Shown: positions 12,055 through 23,830, counted from the stretch's first letter. The stretch is 64,000 nucleotides of DNA from Ascaphus truei (GCA_036426205.1 CM071586.1:12198117-12262116), one strand, 5' to 3'. The notes: generated by a model from the sequence alone, not told the origin. Translations and numbers: made by a program.

Positions 12055-12800
12055 TACCCAAATATCCCACCTAAAACTTACACACACAAAGTTTCATGAG
12101 TCTGGGGCAAAAAGAACATGTAAACAGGAAAAGCAGGGCTCACTTTATTTTTACATGTATCATCCTGGCCCCTGGTTTATGTTGCTAGGAAGCTGCCAGG
12201 GACTCCAGATGGACTTAAACCTTTATTGTATAGCCTGGTTACCCCTTACCGTCACCGTCACAAACAAGTCTAGACAAAAAGACTTCTTCAGAGGGTCAGG
12301 TGTATTTCAGCAACATTCGGGGGTCGCATATACATTTTCACTTTTTTTCCCTAAAACATTTTTTTATTAAAATGGCCTTACTAGAAATTAACATTGGAAT
12401 ATCAATACCAACTACTGTATTTTAAAGGGATTTAAAGAGTCAAAAATATTCACATGAACTAAACATTTAAGATCTCGGGGAGGCTATTTACTAATTCTGA
12501 CCCGTGTTCCAGGGAGATTATTATCCTGTATATTACTCACCTGCACTGGTGTCTGGGTGTCCTAAAACTTACACACACAGAGTCTGGGGCAAAGGGAACA
12601 TGAAAACAGGAAAAGCAGGGGGCAACTTATTTTTACATGTTACATCCTGGCCCCTGGCTTATGTTGCTAGGAAGCTGCCAGGGACCCCAGATGGATTTAA
12701 ACCTTTATTGTATAGCCTGGTTACCCCTTACCGTCACAAACAAGTCTAGACAAAAAGACTCTTCTTCAGAGGGGTCCAGTGTATTTCAGCAACATACGGG
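12055..12800. repeat. Direct repeat of about 250 bp flanking a fragment of zinc-finger-gene intron
   Basis: The unit cctaaaacttacacacac...cagcaacat occurs at about 12063-12325 and 12560-12795. Between them (about 12370-12555) is a truncated copy of the intron next to the 19399-19515 exon, including its donor and the last roughly 20 exon bases. Proteins predicted from the repeats (LLGSCQGLQMDLNLYC and relatives) do not resemble known families. Confidence 0.65.
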
Positions 12801-13214
12801 GGCGAATATTGGGATTCATCCAAACAGGTGGGATTAGATGAAGAGAAAAAGATAGACAGAAAGGTGCACCGAGAAGCAAGGATACTTATTAAGTAAAAAC
12901 CCAGAACATGAAACACAGAGCTCAGTGCACATCCAATGAAACTTAAACACGGTACAGAGCCTAAATATATATGTACAGGCAGTCCTCGGTTATCCGACGC
13001 AATGCGTTACTCAAAATGGCGTCGGATAGCGAAGCGTCGTAAAGCGAAACCCGTTTTCCCATAGGAACACAGTTTAAATTAAACGTTCCGTTCCTGAAGG
13101 CATTTTTAATGCTAAAATACACAGAAAATGTTACTCAAGCAATAAGATATGCAGCACACACATAGATTATGATGTAAACATTATATTTATTGATTACAGA
13201 ACTGTAAAATAAAA

Positions 13215-14426
13215 CTATAAAAATAAAACTATGCTGTATTCTGTACAGAAATGTACATGAGCAAAAAAAAAAAACACATCAATTATTGGAGGAAGATGAT
13301 GGGGGGGGGAATCTTCAATAGACAACGGACTTTTTGGAGGTGATGTAGGTGCGGTTGAAGGTTTCGGCCTCTTGAAGAACCTCTTCATTGAAGTCTGGAC
13401 AGATCCTTTCCTTTTCTGCGTGTAGATCTCTCTATAGCAGCTGATTTGGTTAGACACCCCACGACTGACTGTTGAACTCCGTTCAATGTTAGGGTCATTG
13501 TCCTCAAATATGGCCAGTGCGCTATCAATGTGCTTGAATGCCGCAGCCAACATTTTGCTAGACAAAGATTTACGTGGCTGTGGCTGTGCCACATCAGCAG
13601 ATTGGTGGGCCTCCTCTTCAGCAATTTTTTGCTCCTCTAATTGCATGAGGTCTTCATTGCTCAACTCGTTAGAATGTGAGGCGAGCAACTCCTCAATATC
13701 CTCGGTTTCCACCTCCAAGTTGAGATCTCTGGCCATTTGCACAACAGTTTCTGTAACTTCTGCAACAGTCTCTGTAAGGCCTTGGACATCAGACACAAAA
13801 TCCGGGCACAAATTACGCCAAACTCCGTTTAGATTGGATTGTTTCACCTCATTCCATGCCTCTCCGATGTTTCTCACTGCATGAAGAATGTTGTAACCCT
13901 TCCAAAATTCTTTTAGGGTTGGACCACCTTCCACATCGGTTGCTCTGATGGCCTGGGCAAATGTTCGCCTAAGATAGTAGGCCTTGAAGGAAGCGATAAC
14001 ACCCTGGTCCATCGGCTGTATCAGTGAGGTGGTGTTGGGGGGCATGAACACCACCATGATGTTTGGATGATGGTCATCCAGGTACACGGGATGGCCAGGA
14101 GCATTGTCCAGGAGCAGCAACGCTTTGAAATCGAGGTTCTGGTTCATGCAATATAATTGCACAGTCGGAACAAATTGATGCTGGAACCAGTCCTCAAAAA
14201 GGCTCCCTGTTACCCATGCTTTACGGTTGGACTTCCAAATCACTGGAAGTGTGTGCTTTGCATAACCCTTGAATGCCCTAGGGTTTTCTGCATGATAAAC
14301 AAGCAAGGTTTTTAGCTTGAAATCACCTGCAGCATTTGAACCAAGCAGAAGAGTCAGCCTGTCCTTTGCAACTTTAAACCCGGGCATAGATTTTTTCTCT
14401 CTTGCACATGTAGCTTCTACGGGCAT
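13215..14426 (-). pseudogene. Tigger transposase, DDE catalytic part
   Basis: 403 codons. SMPGFKVAKDRLTLLLGSNA, LLLLDNAPGHP (second catalytic Asp) and PMDQGVIASFK (third Asp) are the DDE signatures of Tigger/jerky transposases. RSSTVSRGVSNQISCYREI matches the usual C-terminal part. The first catalytic Asp (VDETGLYWK) lies just upstream at about 14430-14460 in another frame, so one frameshift separates it. The end is a simple-sequence read-through. Confidence 0.9.
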
Positions 14427-14765
14427 TTCTTCCAGTAGAGCCCAGTCTCATCAACATTGAACACTTGACGTGCGCAATAGCCACCGTCCTCTATAATTTT
14501 GGCCAATGTAACAGGGAAGGTTTTAGCTGCCTCTCATCAGCACTAGCAGCTTCACGGTCACTTTATGTTATGCAAGTTTGCCCTCTCTTTAAACCGCTAT
14601 AAACCAGCCCTACTTGAGAGTGAACGTTTCCTCAGTGGCCCCTTCTCCATGCTGTTGCTTAATGTCCTCATACAGACTCAAAGCCTTGGCTGAATTAAGG
14701 CTCAAACTAATGGGAACCTGACGCTGGGATTGATCTTCAGCCATATGATGAGGAGTTTTTCTACC

Positions 14766-15030
14766 TCAGCAATATGCCAGCACGTTTGCCTTGTCGCTAC
14801 CTTGCATAGGTGCTGAGCCTGATCTGTCCAGGATTCTTGCCTGTCTTTTATTATAGTCCAATAGTTGTGCGAGGTATATCCAAGGAACGTCCAATTTCTG
14901 TGTTCGCTCCTTTCTCAGAGCCTTTATGATGTTGTGCTTGGTCTCCAAAGTTATAGATTTTCTATTCCTTTTGGATAGTAACAGCACTTTGCTTTTTGCT
15001 TTGATGCCATGGTTTAGGGCTAAAATACAC
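14766..15030 (-). pseudogene. Tigger transposase N-terminal DNA-binding (CENP-B/psq-like) part
   Basis: The segment KRNRKSITLETKHNIIKALRK resembles the first helix-turn-helix of CENP-B-type transposases. The frame is lost before the catalytic part: about 14440-14765 is disrupted coding sequence containing several stops. Confidence 0.8.
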
Positions 15031-15239
15031 CACCAAACCTTCACACAGACTTGTCAGAATGATTCTTAGCCTGCAGCCGTCTGGTTGTTCATTGTAGCAA
15101 TTTTTTAAAGCGTCGTAAGAGGTCGATAAGCCGTTCGGGCGTCGTAAAACGGGCCATAGGGATGCATTGACAAGCGTCGGGAAGCCGTTCGTCGTTAAAA
15201 CGAAGCGTGTGTAAACGAGGACCGCCTGTATAGATATAT

Positions 15240-15730
15240 TTTATATTAGTGTTAGGTACCCTTGAGATGTGGTCTGCCGTGAAGTGGCTCAAGGGCTACA
15301 ACTCTTTGGCCAAAGAGTTAAACTAAAAGACCATTTATTCAAAAGATATATATACCCCCAAAATAACCTAGATATATATATATATATATTGACAAAACAG
15401 AGAAAAGAAAGCAGCGCCTCTGATAAGTGTGAAAACAATATTAAAGTGAATAAACTTGCTAAGAATATATATATAAATTATATCTACACAGTGTAAAACT
15501 ATAATAATGAATCCCTTATTATTACTATCACAAAAAATATTACCACTGTAAACCATATGGAGAAATTCTACATAAAAACTAAGTAACAAACATATACAGA
15601 AAAAAAGCAAAGAAAAGTGATAAACCAGTCCTCAGAAATAGTTCAGTAAAAATTGTGGGGTGCGGTGGTAGAGGGTCTCCGGCTGCTCTCAATATGGACA
15701 AACCACGTCCACAGGGAATCTAAAGGGGAA
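15240..15730. repeat. A/T-rich repeat related to 17500-17600
   Basis: The phrase gtgttaggtac...gagatgtg...tttggccaaagag...accattattcaaaagatat is shared with 17508-17602. Both contain tatata runs and no coding sequence. The open frames here are low-complexity. Confidence 0.5.
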
Positions 15731-15735
15731 AAGAG

Positions 15736-16158
15736 AGGAGAGAGCGCACGCCCATAGCGTAAAATAGTAAATTTAATGAGGGGAAGGGGAGGAGGAGGGT
15801 AAAAAATGCACTTACAAAGTACAATAAAAACAAGCATTGCGTGATTAATAATCACCACCATCGGTTAATATGCAGCAGTCTACTGATCCATGCGCGAGTG
15901 CTACAGAGGCTGAGAGAAACGGAAGCCACTTCTTGGACTCTTGAACAGCATTTACCTGCCTGGATACCTGCTGGGACGTCGATCCTTCATACTCTGAGAC
16001 TGGGATTGCCCCAAAATGATGCAGTATTAACCGGATGGTGGTGATTATTAATCACGAATGTTGTTTTTATGTACTTTTGTAAGTGCATTTTTTACCCCCC
16101 TCCCTTCCCCTCATTAAATTTCTATTTTACGCTATGGGCGTGCGCTCTCCTCTCTTTT
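15736..16158. repeat. Inverted repeat (arms about 138 bp, loop about 145 bp)
   Basis: 15736-15874 and 16019-16158 are mirror copies (agcgcacgcccatagcgtaaaa against ttttacgctatgggcgtgcgct), ending at the loop in gtgattaataatcaccacca and its complement. The layout resembles the hairpin elements at 32243-33243 and 50160-53562, but no hammerhead core was found in this loop. Confidence 0.75.
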
Positions 16159-16163
16159 TCCCT

Positions 16164-16230
<67 letters not shown>
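16164..16230. repeat. (TA)n microsatellite
   Basis: An almost pure alternating TA tract in which apparent peptides are artefacts. Confidence 0.95.
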
Positions 16231-16232
<2 letters not shown>

Positions 16233-16420
16233 GGACTGTACCGTGTAAGTTTCATTGGATGTGCACTGAGCTCTGTCTGGTTTCATGTTCTGTCTCTGGT
16301 TTTAAATATATTGCCATGCTCAGGTAGCACTCCTCGTGACACTATCGCTTATATTATGTTGTGGTTATTTTGGGGGTTCAATATGAGCTTGTAGGTATCC
16401 TGTAGTTTTACAATTCTGTT
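16230..16420 (+). repeat. Dispersed repeat, direct copy of 19040-19230
   Basis: Shares gtttcattggatgtgcactgagctctgtctg and ttaaatatattgccatgctcag with 19040-19230. An inverted fragment is at 12890-12970. No coding potential. Confidence 0.6.
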
Positions 16421-16646
16421 CGGGTCTTAGCTGATTGGAGTGAGCTCCTCCTACCTAGTTTGAAGCTCCACCCTCCCATTTTAAATGGTTTTAAAGCTCC
16501 TCTTGCATCTCCCACTCTCAGGGGAACTTGCTTGCAGTTTGATTGTGACAAATCTAATACAGAGTGCCTTTTCTGCTAATGTACAGGTTAATAAGAGCTT
16601 CAATCAGACTTAGAAATGCAAACTAATTTTGACAGATTATTATAAA
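16420..16646. other. Unassigned non-coding stretch
   Basis: No gene or structured repeat recognised. Confidence 0.4.
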
Positions 16647-17462
16647 CTAGCTGAGAGACCCGGTGTTGCTCGGGAGTACAATTTAAAGCTCCCTCTCTCT
16701 CCACTCCCTCTCTACTCCCCCTCTCTGTGTGTTTCTCCCCCTGCGAGCTCCTCCCCCCCCCTACAGTGTTCTACACCACCACACACACACCACACACAAC
16801 ACACACACACACACACACACAGTTCCCCCACACAAACGTCCCCCCCAACACACACACACACACTGTCGTTTCCCACCACACTCACACACTGTGGGTGTCC
16901 CCACACAATTTCTCCCATACACACACTGTGGTCCCCCCCACATACACACTGCCCCCAGCATACTGTCCCCCCCGTACACTGTCCTCCCCACCTACACACA
17001 CAAAACAAAGCCCCCTCCCCTGTTACAGGATCACAAAGCCCCTCCCCTGTATTCTTACGAAGGTAGGACCACAAAGCCCCCTCCCCTCTGCCAGGACTCA
17101 CAGCACCGCTCTCTCTCTCCCGCGCTCCTCCGATTGTTGCGAGCCTAGCCCTTCTCTGCTCTCCCTTCCCGTCCGGGGAGCGCGCGCATGCGGCCCTCTC
17201 TGCACCTGTGAACGCGAGCCACGGGAAGCTTGCAGAGGGAAGGTGCGGGGGCCTGTCGGTGAGGGGGGGAGAGTGACGGTACGGGAGAGGGGAAGGGGTG
17301 TGTGTGTGTGTGTGCTCATGGTGTGCGGTGTTGGTCAGAGGCGCACGCGGTCACGGTGTGAGGAGAGTGTGCGTGTGTGTCTCTTTCCCTGCCTGCCGGG
17401 AGGCCAATGAGCTGTCCAGCAGACAATACACACACAAAACATTATTTGATACTTATATAAGA
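16647..17462 (-). mobile_element. Non-autonomous Helitron-like element (816 bp)
   Basis: On the minus strand it starts TCTTATATAAG after a host A and ends with a GC-rich hairpin (CCCGAGCAACACCGGG) a few bases before CTAG, followed by a host T. TC start, CTAG end, a 3' subterminal hairpin and insertion between A and T are the defining Helitron features. The interior is CA-rich and GC-rich simple sequence. The open frames there have no protein homology that I recognise. Confidence 0.78.
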
Positions 17463-17602
17463 TCATTTTCCTGGTAATGCACAGGTTATGAAGAATTTAT
17501 ATTAGTGTTAGGTACACCTGAGATGTGATCTGGCGTGATGGTCAGGCGGACAAAACATTTGGCCAAAGAGGTTAAACGGAAAAGACCATTATTCAAAAGA
17601 TA

Positions 17603-19033
17603 TCTTATACTATATATTGAAAGCACTGTAGCCTGTCTGGATGTCCGGTTGTCTAGGGGAACAGGGACAACTCATGGTCATTGGCCGCACGCACCCGCAC
17701 CTACTATTGGGCCTGAGGCGCGAGGACGGGCCAACCAAAGGAGACACAGGGACACACACACACACAGGGACACACACACACACAATCCCCTCCCGGTACC
17801 CCTCACTCTCCCCCGTCAGCTGGACCGCACCTCAACTTCCACACCCCCCACACCCTCCCTCTCCCTGTGCCCGAACTTACCAGGAGTCCCGTTGTCCAGT
17901 TGGGCCTGCGCGGTTCATGCCGGCACGGGGGGGGGGGGGATCACCGTGCGCTTGCTGGTTGCGAGCCGCCCTCCCGTCCTAATGATGCCTGGGAGCCGTT
18001 GGTGCGGCCGCTTGATCCCCTCCCACTCGACGGATGGGGGGCGCGCGTTGTCCGCGCAGTGCCGCCTCCATCACAGCAGATGGTCGGTGTGCTCGGCCGG
18101 GAGCGCGTGTCTCCCGCGCGGCGGTGCTGCCTTCTCCCCCAGTGGTCCGGCTACTGTTGGCTGACGGTTGGGGTGGGGGCTCCGGCCGTAATCGGGGGCC
18201 GAGTGCGCAGGTTCCCCGTGCGGTGTAGCCTCCAGCACAGCAGGAGGGCTGTGGTGGTGTGTTTGGGGTGGGTGGTGCCGGGGGAGAGTATGCTCGCGCT
18301 GGGGCGGCCGCGTGTCTCCTGCGCGGCGCCATTTCTTGCCCCTGCACAAATTTGGGAGCCATGAAGTGCCCAGCCTGCCACTCTTGCCCCCCCGCCAACT
18401 TCCCGAACCCACCTCCTGCCCCAGCCAGATGCCATGGGGATATCAGTGCCAGGAGGGGAACTGTCTGCCGACAGGAACCACCACCCGATCAAGGTAAGTC
18501 ACCCACCGTCTCCCACCCACGCACCCACCGACTGACGCGCGCGCACACCCACTGACTGACGCACACCCACCGACTGACGTGCGCGCACACCCACCGACTG
18601 ACGCACACACACCGACTGACGCACACACCCACCGACTGACGCGCGTGCACACCCACCGACTGACGCGCGTGCACACCCACCGACTGATGCTCGCGCACAC
18701 CCACCGACTGATGCTCGCGCACACCCACCGACTGACGCGCGCGCACACCCACCGACTGACGCGCGCCCACACCCACCTACTGACGCGCGTGCACACCCAC
18801 CCACTGATGCGCGCGCACACCCACCCACTGACACGTGCGCACACCCACCGACTGACGCCCGCACGCACACACACCCACCGACTGACGCGCGCGCGCACAC
18901 CCACCGACTTACGCGCGCGCACACCCATCAACTGACGCGCGCACACCCACCGACTGACGCGCGCGCGCACACCCACCGACTTACGCGCGCGCACGCGCAT
19001 TACCTCCCGGGCAACGCTGGGTCTCTCAGCTAG
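17603..19033 (+). mobile_element. Non-autonomous Helitron-like element (1,431 bp) with internal minisatellite
   Basis: Starts TCTTATACTATATATTG after host A (17602) and ends with hairpin CCCGGGCAACGCTGGG and CTCTCAGCTAG before host T (19034). Its 3' end is the same family as 16647-17462, in opposite orientation. It contains CA runs near 17755-17785 and a tandem array (18500-18990). No Rep/helicase coding sequence. Confidence 0.8.
18500..18990. repeat. Tandem minisatellite, unit about 26-30 bp (cacccaccgactgacgcgcg)
   Basis: More than fifteen slightly diverged units of an acaccgactgacgcgcgcgc-type sequence. It is not a CRISPR array: there are no unique spacers and the repeat length varies. 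Repetitive peptides on both strands are artefacts. Confidence 0.9.
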
Positions 19034-19398
19034 TCTATACATATATATTTAGGCACTGTACCATGTATAAGTTTCATTGGATGTGCACTGAGCTCTGTCT
19101 GTTTTTCATGTTCTGTCTCTGGTTTTAAATATATATTGCCATGCTCAGTAGCACTCCTCTGTGACACTTATATGCTTATATATATATGGTGTGGTTATTT
19201 TGGGAGTTCAATATGAGCTTGTAGGTGTCCTGTACAGTATGTTTTAGAAATTAACATTGGAATATAAATACTAACTATTTTAAATGGTTTTAAACAGTCA
19301 AACATAGTCATATTAACTAAACATTTAAGAACTCAGGGAGACTATTTACTAATTCTGACCCATGTTCCATGGAGATTATTATCCTGTATGTTACTCAC

Positions 19399-19515
19399 GT
19401 GCACTGGTGTCTGGGTGGATTTGCCCCTGTTGAATGTCTTGTTCCCCTCTCTCATCCTCTCCTTGCTCTTTAATTAGTACAATATCTAGATTTTCATAGT
19501 GGTGGATTGTTAGTT
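19399..19515 (-). CDS. Linker exon after KRAB in the left gene, with a mutated splice acceptor
   Basis: A 117-bp exon on the minus strand, phase 1-1, open throughout, including ENLDIVLIKEQGEDERGEQD, an acidic spacer of the type found between KRAB and fingers in frog zinc-finger proteins. The donor is GTGAGT (19393-19398). The acceptor that reads CTATTAG in the right arm reads CTATTGG here, so the invariant AG is lost. The last exon base is C rather than G, which also weakens the donor. The exon may be skipped. Skipping would keep the frame, because the exon is exactly 39 codons. Confidence 0.78.
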
Positions 19516-19599
19516 CCAATAGAGGATTAAACATTTACACCATACATTATAGCAGTTAAAAGATATATATTCTTTCTTAAGAATCTTTTATGGATTTGT

Positions 19600-20640
19600 C
19601 CCATCGCAAAATTAATTGACCCTACAGTATCTTCATAGGATTCACATATAAATTAAGATAGAAAAACATTTTAATTGAGAGTTTTTTACCCACAAGGTTT
19701 AAATTTTAATACTGCATGGGACGGTGTTCTGCTAACACAGCAGAGAGAGAGACTGCAATCTTGTGTCTCTGCTGATAATATCTTTTACATAATTGGCATC
19801 AACCTTGAGTGGGATATTTTGGTTCAAGTCCATAACAAACAAACCTAGTTCTATATACAACTATTCACAAAGCGCTACTCAACTAAATACTAAATTATTA
19901 ATAAGTGCATTAATATTGAAAAAAGTATATATGATATAAATATATTACGCTGGTGAATGTATGTAAAACATCTATAAAAACTCTAAGAAAACACAGCTAA
20001 CTAAAACAACAATTGATAGCTTTTAAGCAATAAATCAGCTGGTGTAGCAACTCAATATCCATCCTCCACTGGGGGGTAAGCAAATAAGTCCAAAAAAGTT
20101 CATAAGAGCTCATAGCTTCCAGCTGGATTTAGTAGCAGTAGTGCAACCCTGTGGCTTCCCTGATGAAGCCGAGTACCCCAGCGAAATGCATAGGATGGAG
20201 ATAGCTGAGTAAACAGAGGACATTACCCAACCCCCATTGACTTTCCTGCACGAGAAGGACTGAGTGCACTTGTGCAACCACACGCCGTCGGAGCATCTCG
20301 GAGACTAGGTTTGAGGATGGAATCTGAACTACACTATAGGGAAGCTGTGTCTGCAGCCCGAGCGACCCAAGAGGATTTGTGCAGGAGAGTGATCGAGGGG
20401 GGAGCTAAAGGAGAGACTCCACAAATGCTAAATGCTTAAAAGAACTTCCCAAACGTGAGTGCAGCCATTGGATGTTAGTTAATACACCGATTAACTTTTG
20501 GAAACAAATAGCACTATTGTTTCTTTTTTGTTCTCGTCCCTTTTTTATTTGCATCTCTACCATTTTTGATACACGTGAGTTTGTCTGTATGTCACTTCTA
20601 TTGAATTTAGCAGGAAGCTATGAACTTTTTTAAAACATAG
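19600..20640. other. Intron between KRAB and linker exons, duplicated in the right arm
   Basis: The inverted counterpart of about 45730-46800. It contains the hammerhead-like motif at 20157-20195 and no gene. Confidence 0.7.
20157..20195 (+). ncRNA. Hammerhead-ribozyme-like motif, left arm
   Basis: Closing TCC, CTGATGA, stem-II region (GCCGAGTACCCCAGC, base-paired less well than its partner), GAAA, TGCA, TA, closing GGA. The right-arm partner at 46164-46201 has an intact GCC/GGC stem. This copy carries changes in stem II that should weaken it. Confidence 0.55.
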
Positions 20641-20646
20641 TTCTAC

Positions 20647-20794
20647 CTGAACTCCTGTTTAACGGGATTCCCAAAGATTTGAGGGACTTGTAATTCTCCA
20701 CCATTGCGTCCTTGTAAAGCCCCTTGTGTCCTTCTATATAGTCCCACTCCTCCATAGAGAAATAGACTGCAACATCCTCACACCTTATAGGTAC
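20647..20794 (-). CDS. KRAB exon of the left zinc-finger gene
   Basis: A 148-bp exon between CAG acceptor (20795-20797) and GTAGAA donor (20641-20646), phase 0 in, phase 1 out. It encodes a KRAB A-box: [19 protein letters not shown], then [17 protein letters not shown] boxes recruit KAP1/TRIM28-type corepressors in tetrapods, so the protein is probably a transcriptional repressor. DV, YFS, EEW and LYKDxMxENY are all kept. It differs from the right-arm exon at two of 148 bases, both synonymous. Confidence 0.93.
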
Positions 20795-21428
20795 CTGAGA
20801 CAGAGAGAATCCCATTCAGCGTTCACATAGAGCAATTTATTCTGTAATTACTTATAAAGAGACAGTAAAACAAGAACATGCAGAGAATCACAGAGAGAAG
20901 ATAAAATAATACACACAGGTCCAGACAGAGCTTGGTCAGTAAAGGGTCATTATTCTGTCCCGTTAGTATTTTCTCCCTGTTATGTGACTGCTGTCTCTCC
21001 CCAGTGTTTATTGTTACTAATGTAACTACTTTCTCTCCCTGTCTGCCTGTTGCCTAGCAACTACTGACTGGCTCTAATTTGGTATGTTCCAAGACCCCTG
21101 GCTGTTGGTTTCTCCATGACATATTTCCTTCTTGAACAGGCAAGCATACTGTCTCTTTCAGCCAGCAGCCATCTTTAGAAGTCACCTCACCTATCTCCTC
21201 TGGTAAAGTTAATATAATTGACCTCTCCCTTATATTTGTTACCTGCCCAGCCCATCCCCCCTTTTTGTTACTGTTGTTCTACAATAGAGATTACAGACGA
21301 AAATAAGGACTCTGTGTGCAGCAAAAGGGAGTGAGTGAAGCTGCCTGCCTCTACTCACTTGCCACAGTGAGCTTGGGACAGAACAGTCATGAATCTGGTA
21401 TAATGTAACATTCCCCAGCAGTGCTCAC

Positions 21429-21488
21429 CTCTCCAGTTAGCAGGTGGATGCAGCTGTGGGGGGAAATCTTCCTCACAGTTATGTATTC
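21429..21488 (-). CDS. 20-codon linker exon between FAX and KRAB exons, left gene
   Basis: Exactly 60 bp, phase 0-0, acceptor CTGTAG and donor GTGAGC. Its peptide begins EYITVRK and ends LLTGE, the position and style of the TVV(K/R)K segment that follows the FAX box in Xenopus finger proteins. The partner is at 44997-45056. Confidence 0.8.
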
Positions 21489-21774
21489 CTACAGAATGAA
21501 AGAGAGTTATGTATGAGATGAGAGATGAGGAGAGGGGATACAAGACAAGGACGAGAGGAAATGAAGGCATGATTTATTTTAAAAACCCATATAAAATTTT
21601 AAAATGTTGAATTATGCAAGTTTTTTTAAGTATTTGTATTCACATTTATATTGTATACTGATATCGATTTAATAAACTTTTTTCTCAAGTGGATTTGGAT
21701 TAAATCAGTCGGGGTGGGCCACACTAATATCATAGATGAAAAGAGGGGCTCGTGCTTAAAAAGTTTGCTCACCT

Positions 21775-22345
21775 ATCACAGGAGACCAGGTTAATCAAAA
21801 CCTTTTTATACCGGGATCATTGATTGAGCAAAGCAAGGAGGTAAAATAAATTGTCATGTATTTCAGGAAAAGACATACACACAATGTAACACAATTTACA
21901 GGGTTAACACACTTACTGGGAACGGGGCTAATGAATAAAATAGTCCTTTAAACGAAATTCACAAAAATGACCTCTGTAGGAGACATTTCCAATAACCGGG
22001 AGGTACTCACATACTCCTGGAACTGATTTCGGCATGCAATGCCAGCGGCGACCGCTACGTTCTCAAAAAGTGGGACTTGAAACATTTTCTCACTCAAAAT
22101 CTTTGAAGCCGGCTCGCGTCTATTCAGCACAGAGCATCATTGAATTTGCCGCTGTTGGTTTGGCGCTTGGAATCTGCCCCTCTGATTGGCTGGAAGGCTC
22201 CTTATGGGTTTCAGTGTCCCATTCACAAACCTCTACAGCCTATCAGAGCATGGGAATTTCCCTGCCAGCCAATCACCAATTTGCCGGTATTGTAAAGCTG
22301 GGTGGGCAACTTTTTTTAGTCTGCAAAGGGGCATGCGCCAACCAC
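21775..22345. repeat. LTR-like repeat (tcacaggagaccagg family), left arm
   Basis: Mirror copy of 44095-44690. Shares cgggatcattgattgagcaaagcaaggagg and tgtgttaaccctg-type phrases. It is part of the duplicated arm, so this insertion predates the duplication. Confidence 0.65.
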
Positions 22346-22548
22346 TTTTACTTTTTAAAATTGTTTTACAATATATTATTTAGCCACATCTCACATTTTA
22401 CCCACCATCAGAGCCATCACCCCCATACAAAATTTGCACAATTTAGTGGTTATTATAGGTCATCTGTGCTGGCTAGGATATTTGGTGTTTTGTTGTGATT
22501 CTGAGGGACCACGATTCAGGTAATTACCTTAACAGGCTCTGTTTATTC

Positions 22549-23553
22549 ATTTATATCTATATAACGCGGTTTTAGCAGTGCACACACTCTCACTGCACAC
22601 ACTCTCACTGCACACACTCTCACTGCACACACTCTCACTGCACTGCACACTGCACACACTCTCACTGCACTGCACACTGCACTGCACACTGCACACTGCA
22701 CTGCACACTGCACACACTCACTGCACACACTCGCAGCACTCACTGCACACTGCTCGCGCACTCTCACTGCACGCGCACTCTCGCTGCAGTCGCACACTCG
22801 CTGCACGCACACTCGCTGCACGCACACTCGCTGCACGCACACTCGCTGCACACACACTCGCTGCACACACACTCGCTGCACACACGAACTGCACTGCACA
22901 CTGCTCACAGCACACAGCACACTCACAGCACACAGAACTCACAGCACACAGCACTCACAGCACACAGCACTCACAGCACACAGCACTCACAGCACACTCT
23001 CACAGCACACTCTCACAGCACACTCTCACAGCACACTTCACTGCACACTTCACTGCACACTTCACTGCACAGCACACCACCCACTCCCTACCTTTGGTGT
23101 CGGCTGCTGAGATCGGAGCAGAGCTGGCATCAGGAGGAGGGGTGTCGGGAGGAGGGGGGAAGTCGGGAGGAGGGGTGGTGTGGATGCCGGTAAGGGGGGT
23201 GAGTGAGGAGCAGGCTGGGACTCGGAGGGCCGCATGGGCTAGGCCCAAAACTGTTTATGCCGTGGAGGGCGTGCGCGGAGGGCCGGTAGGTGTGGGGGTC
23301 TCAGGGGGTGGGGGAGGAAGTGGATGCCGGTGGTGGGTGTGGGAGGTAAGGAGCAGGTTGCGGCTGGACTCGGAGGGCCGCTGCTGGGGGACGTGTAGGG
23401 CTTCCGGCCACCTTTTCCTTCCCTCCCTCCTTCCTCCCGATCGGGCGTGTTGCGGCCATTTTTTTTTAAAATTAGCGCGACCCCGGTTCTAGCGCGGTCG
23501 GATCAGGTGGCCCCCGAGGACCGCGCTATAACGGGGTTGAGCTGTATCTATAT
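22549..23553. repeat. MITE-like element filled with (CACTGCACA)n-type minisatellite
   Basis: The ends read tataacgcggttttagc and, inverted, ttatagcgcggtcctcgg, suggesting terminal inverted repeats. The interior has a long array of cactctcactgcacac units (22576-23080) and then GC-rich sequence. No right-arm copy exists, so it arrived after duplication or was lost there. Peptides read from it are artefacts. Confidence 0.6.
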
Positions 23554-23579
23554 GTATCTATATTTCTGTTTCAGGGTTA

Positions 23580-23830
23580 CTGAGGCTTAATAAATTAAGA
23601 CGGGCAGATAATGATTCCTTATTTCATACAAAATGGAGTCTTTGAACTTTTGATGTTTTATTGTAGGAACATGAACAGAAATGAGGCAATGGAGTATCTC
23701 AGTTCTGGATTTCCACAGACGGCTCAAATCACAAGGCTTGACAAAGCACCTAAGCCGTACGAAACATGTTAGAGAACTTGCAAGCACCACGTTTTTGGAT
23801 TTTAATCAATAAACATTGTTCTTGGTCACC
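23580..23830 (-). repeat. Retroelement 3'-end-like repeat shared by both arms
   Basis: Mirror of about 40440-40670. It contains tgacaaagcacctaagccgtacgaaacatgtta, laid out like the hammerhead motifs but with a non-canonical core (TTGACAA). No gene. Confidence 0.5.

Larger units (their letters stand above)
12976..15228 (-). mobile_element. Tigger (pogo-type Tc1/mariner) DNA transposon
   Basis: A 2,253-bp element starts CAGGCAGTCCTCGG and ends with the inverted ccgaggaCcGCCTG-type terminus, flanked by TA on both sides (12974-12975, 15229-15230). It contains one decayed transposase gene on the minus strand. Near-complete termini make this a full-length but inactive copy. Confidence 0.93.

Noticed and set aside
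16629..18498. Several overlapping open frames of 60-227 codons on both strands
   Set aside because: All lie in CA-rich or GC-rich interiors of Helitron-like elements, overlap one another in different frames and have no domain.
18500..18990. CRISPR-like regular repeats
   Set aside because: Vertebrate context, variable unit length and no unique spacers, so it is a minisatellite.
22576..23080. Cysteine- or histidine-rich repetitive peptides
   Set aside because: Translation of a cactgcacac tandem array.
23735..23772. A sixth type of hammerhead-like motif (tgacaaagc...gaaacatgtta)
   Set aside because: The layout is similar and recurs at about 40485-40520, but the core reads TTGACAA, not CTGANGA, so it does not meet the core rule.
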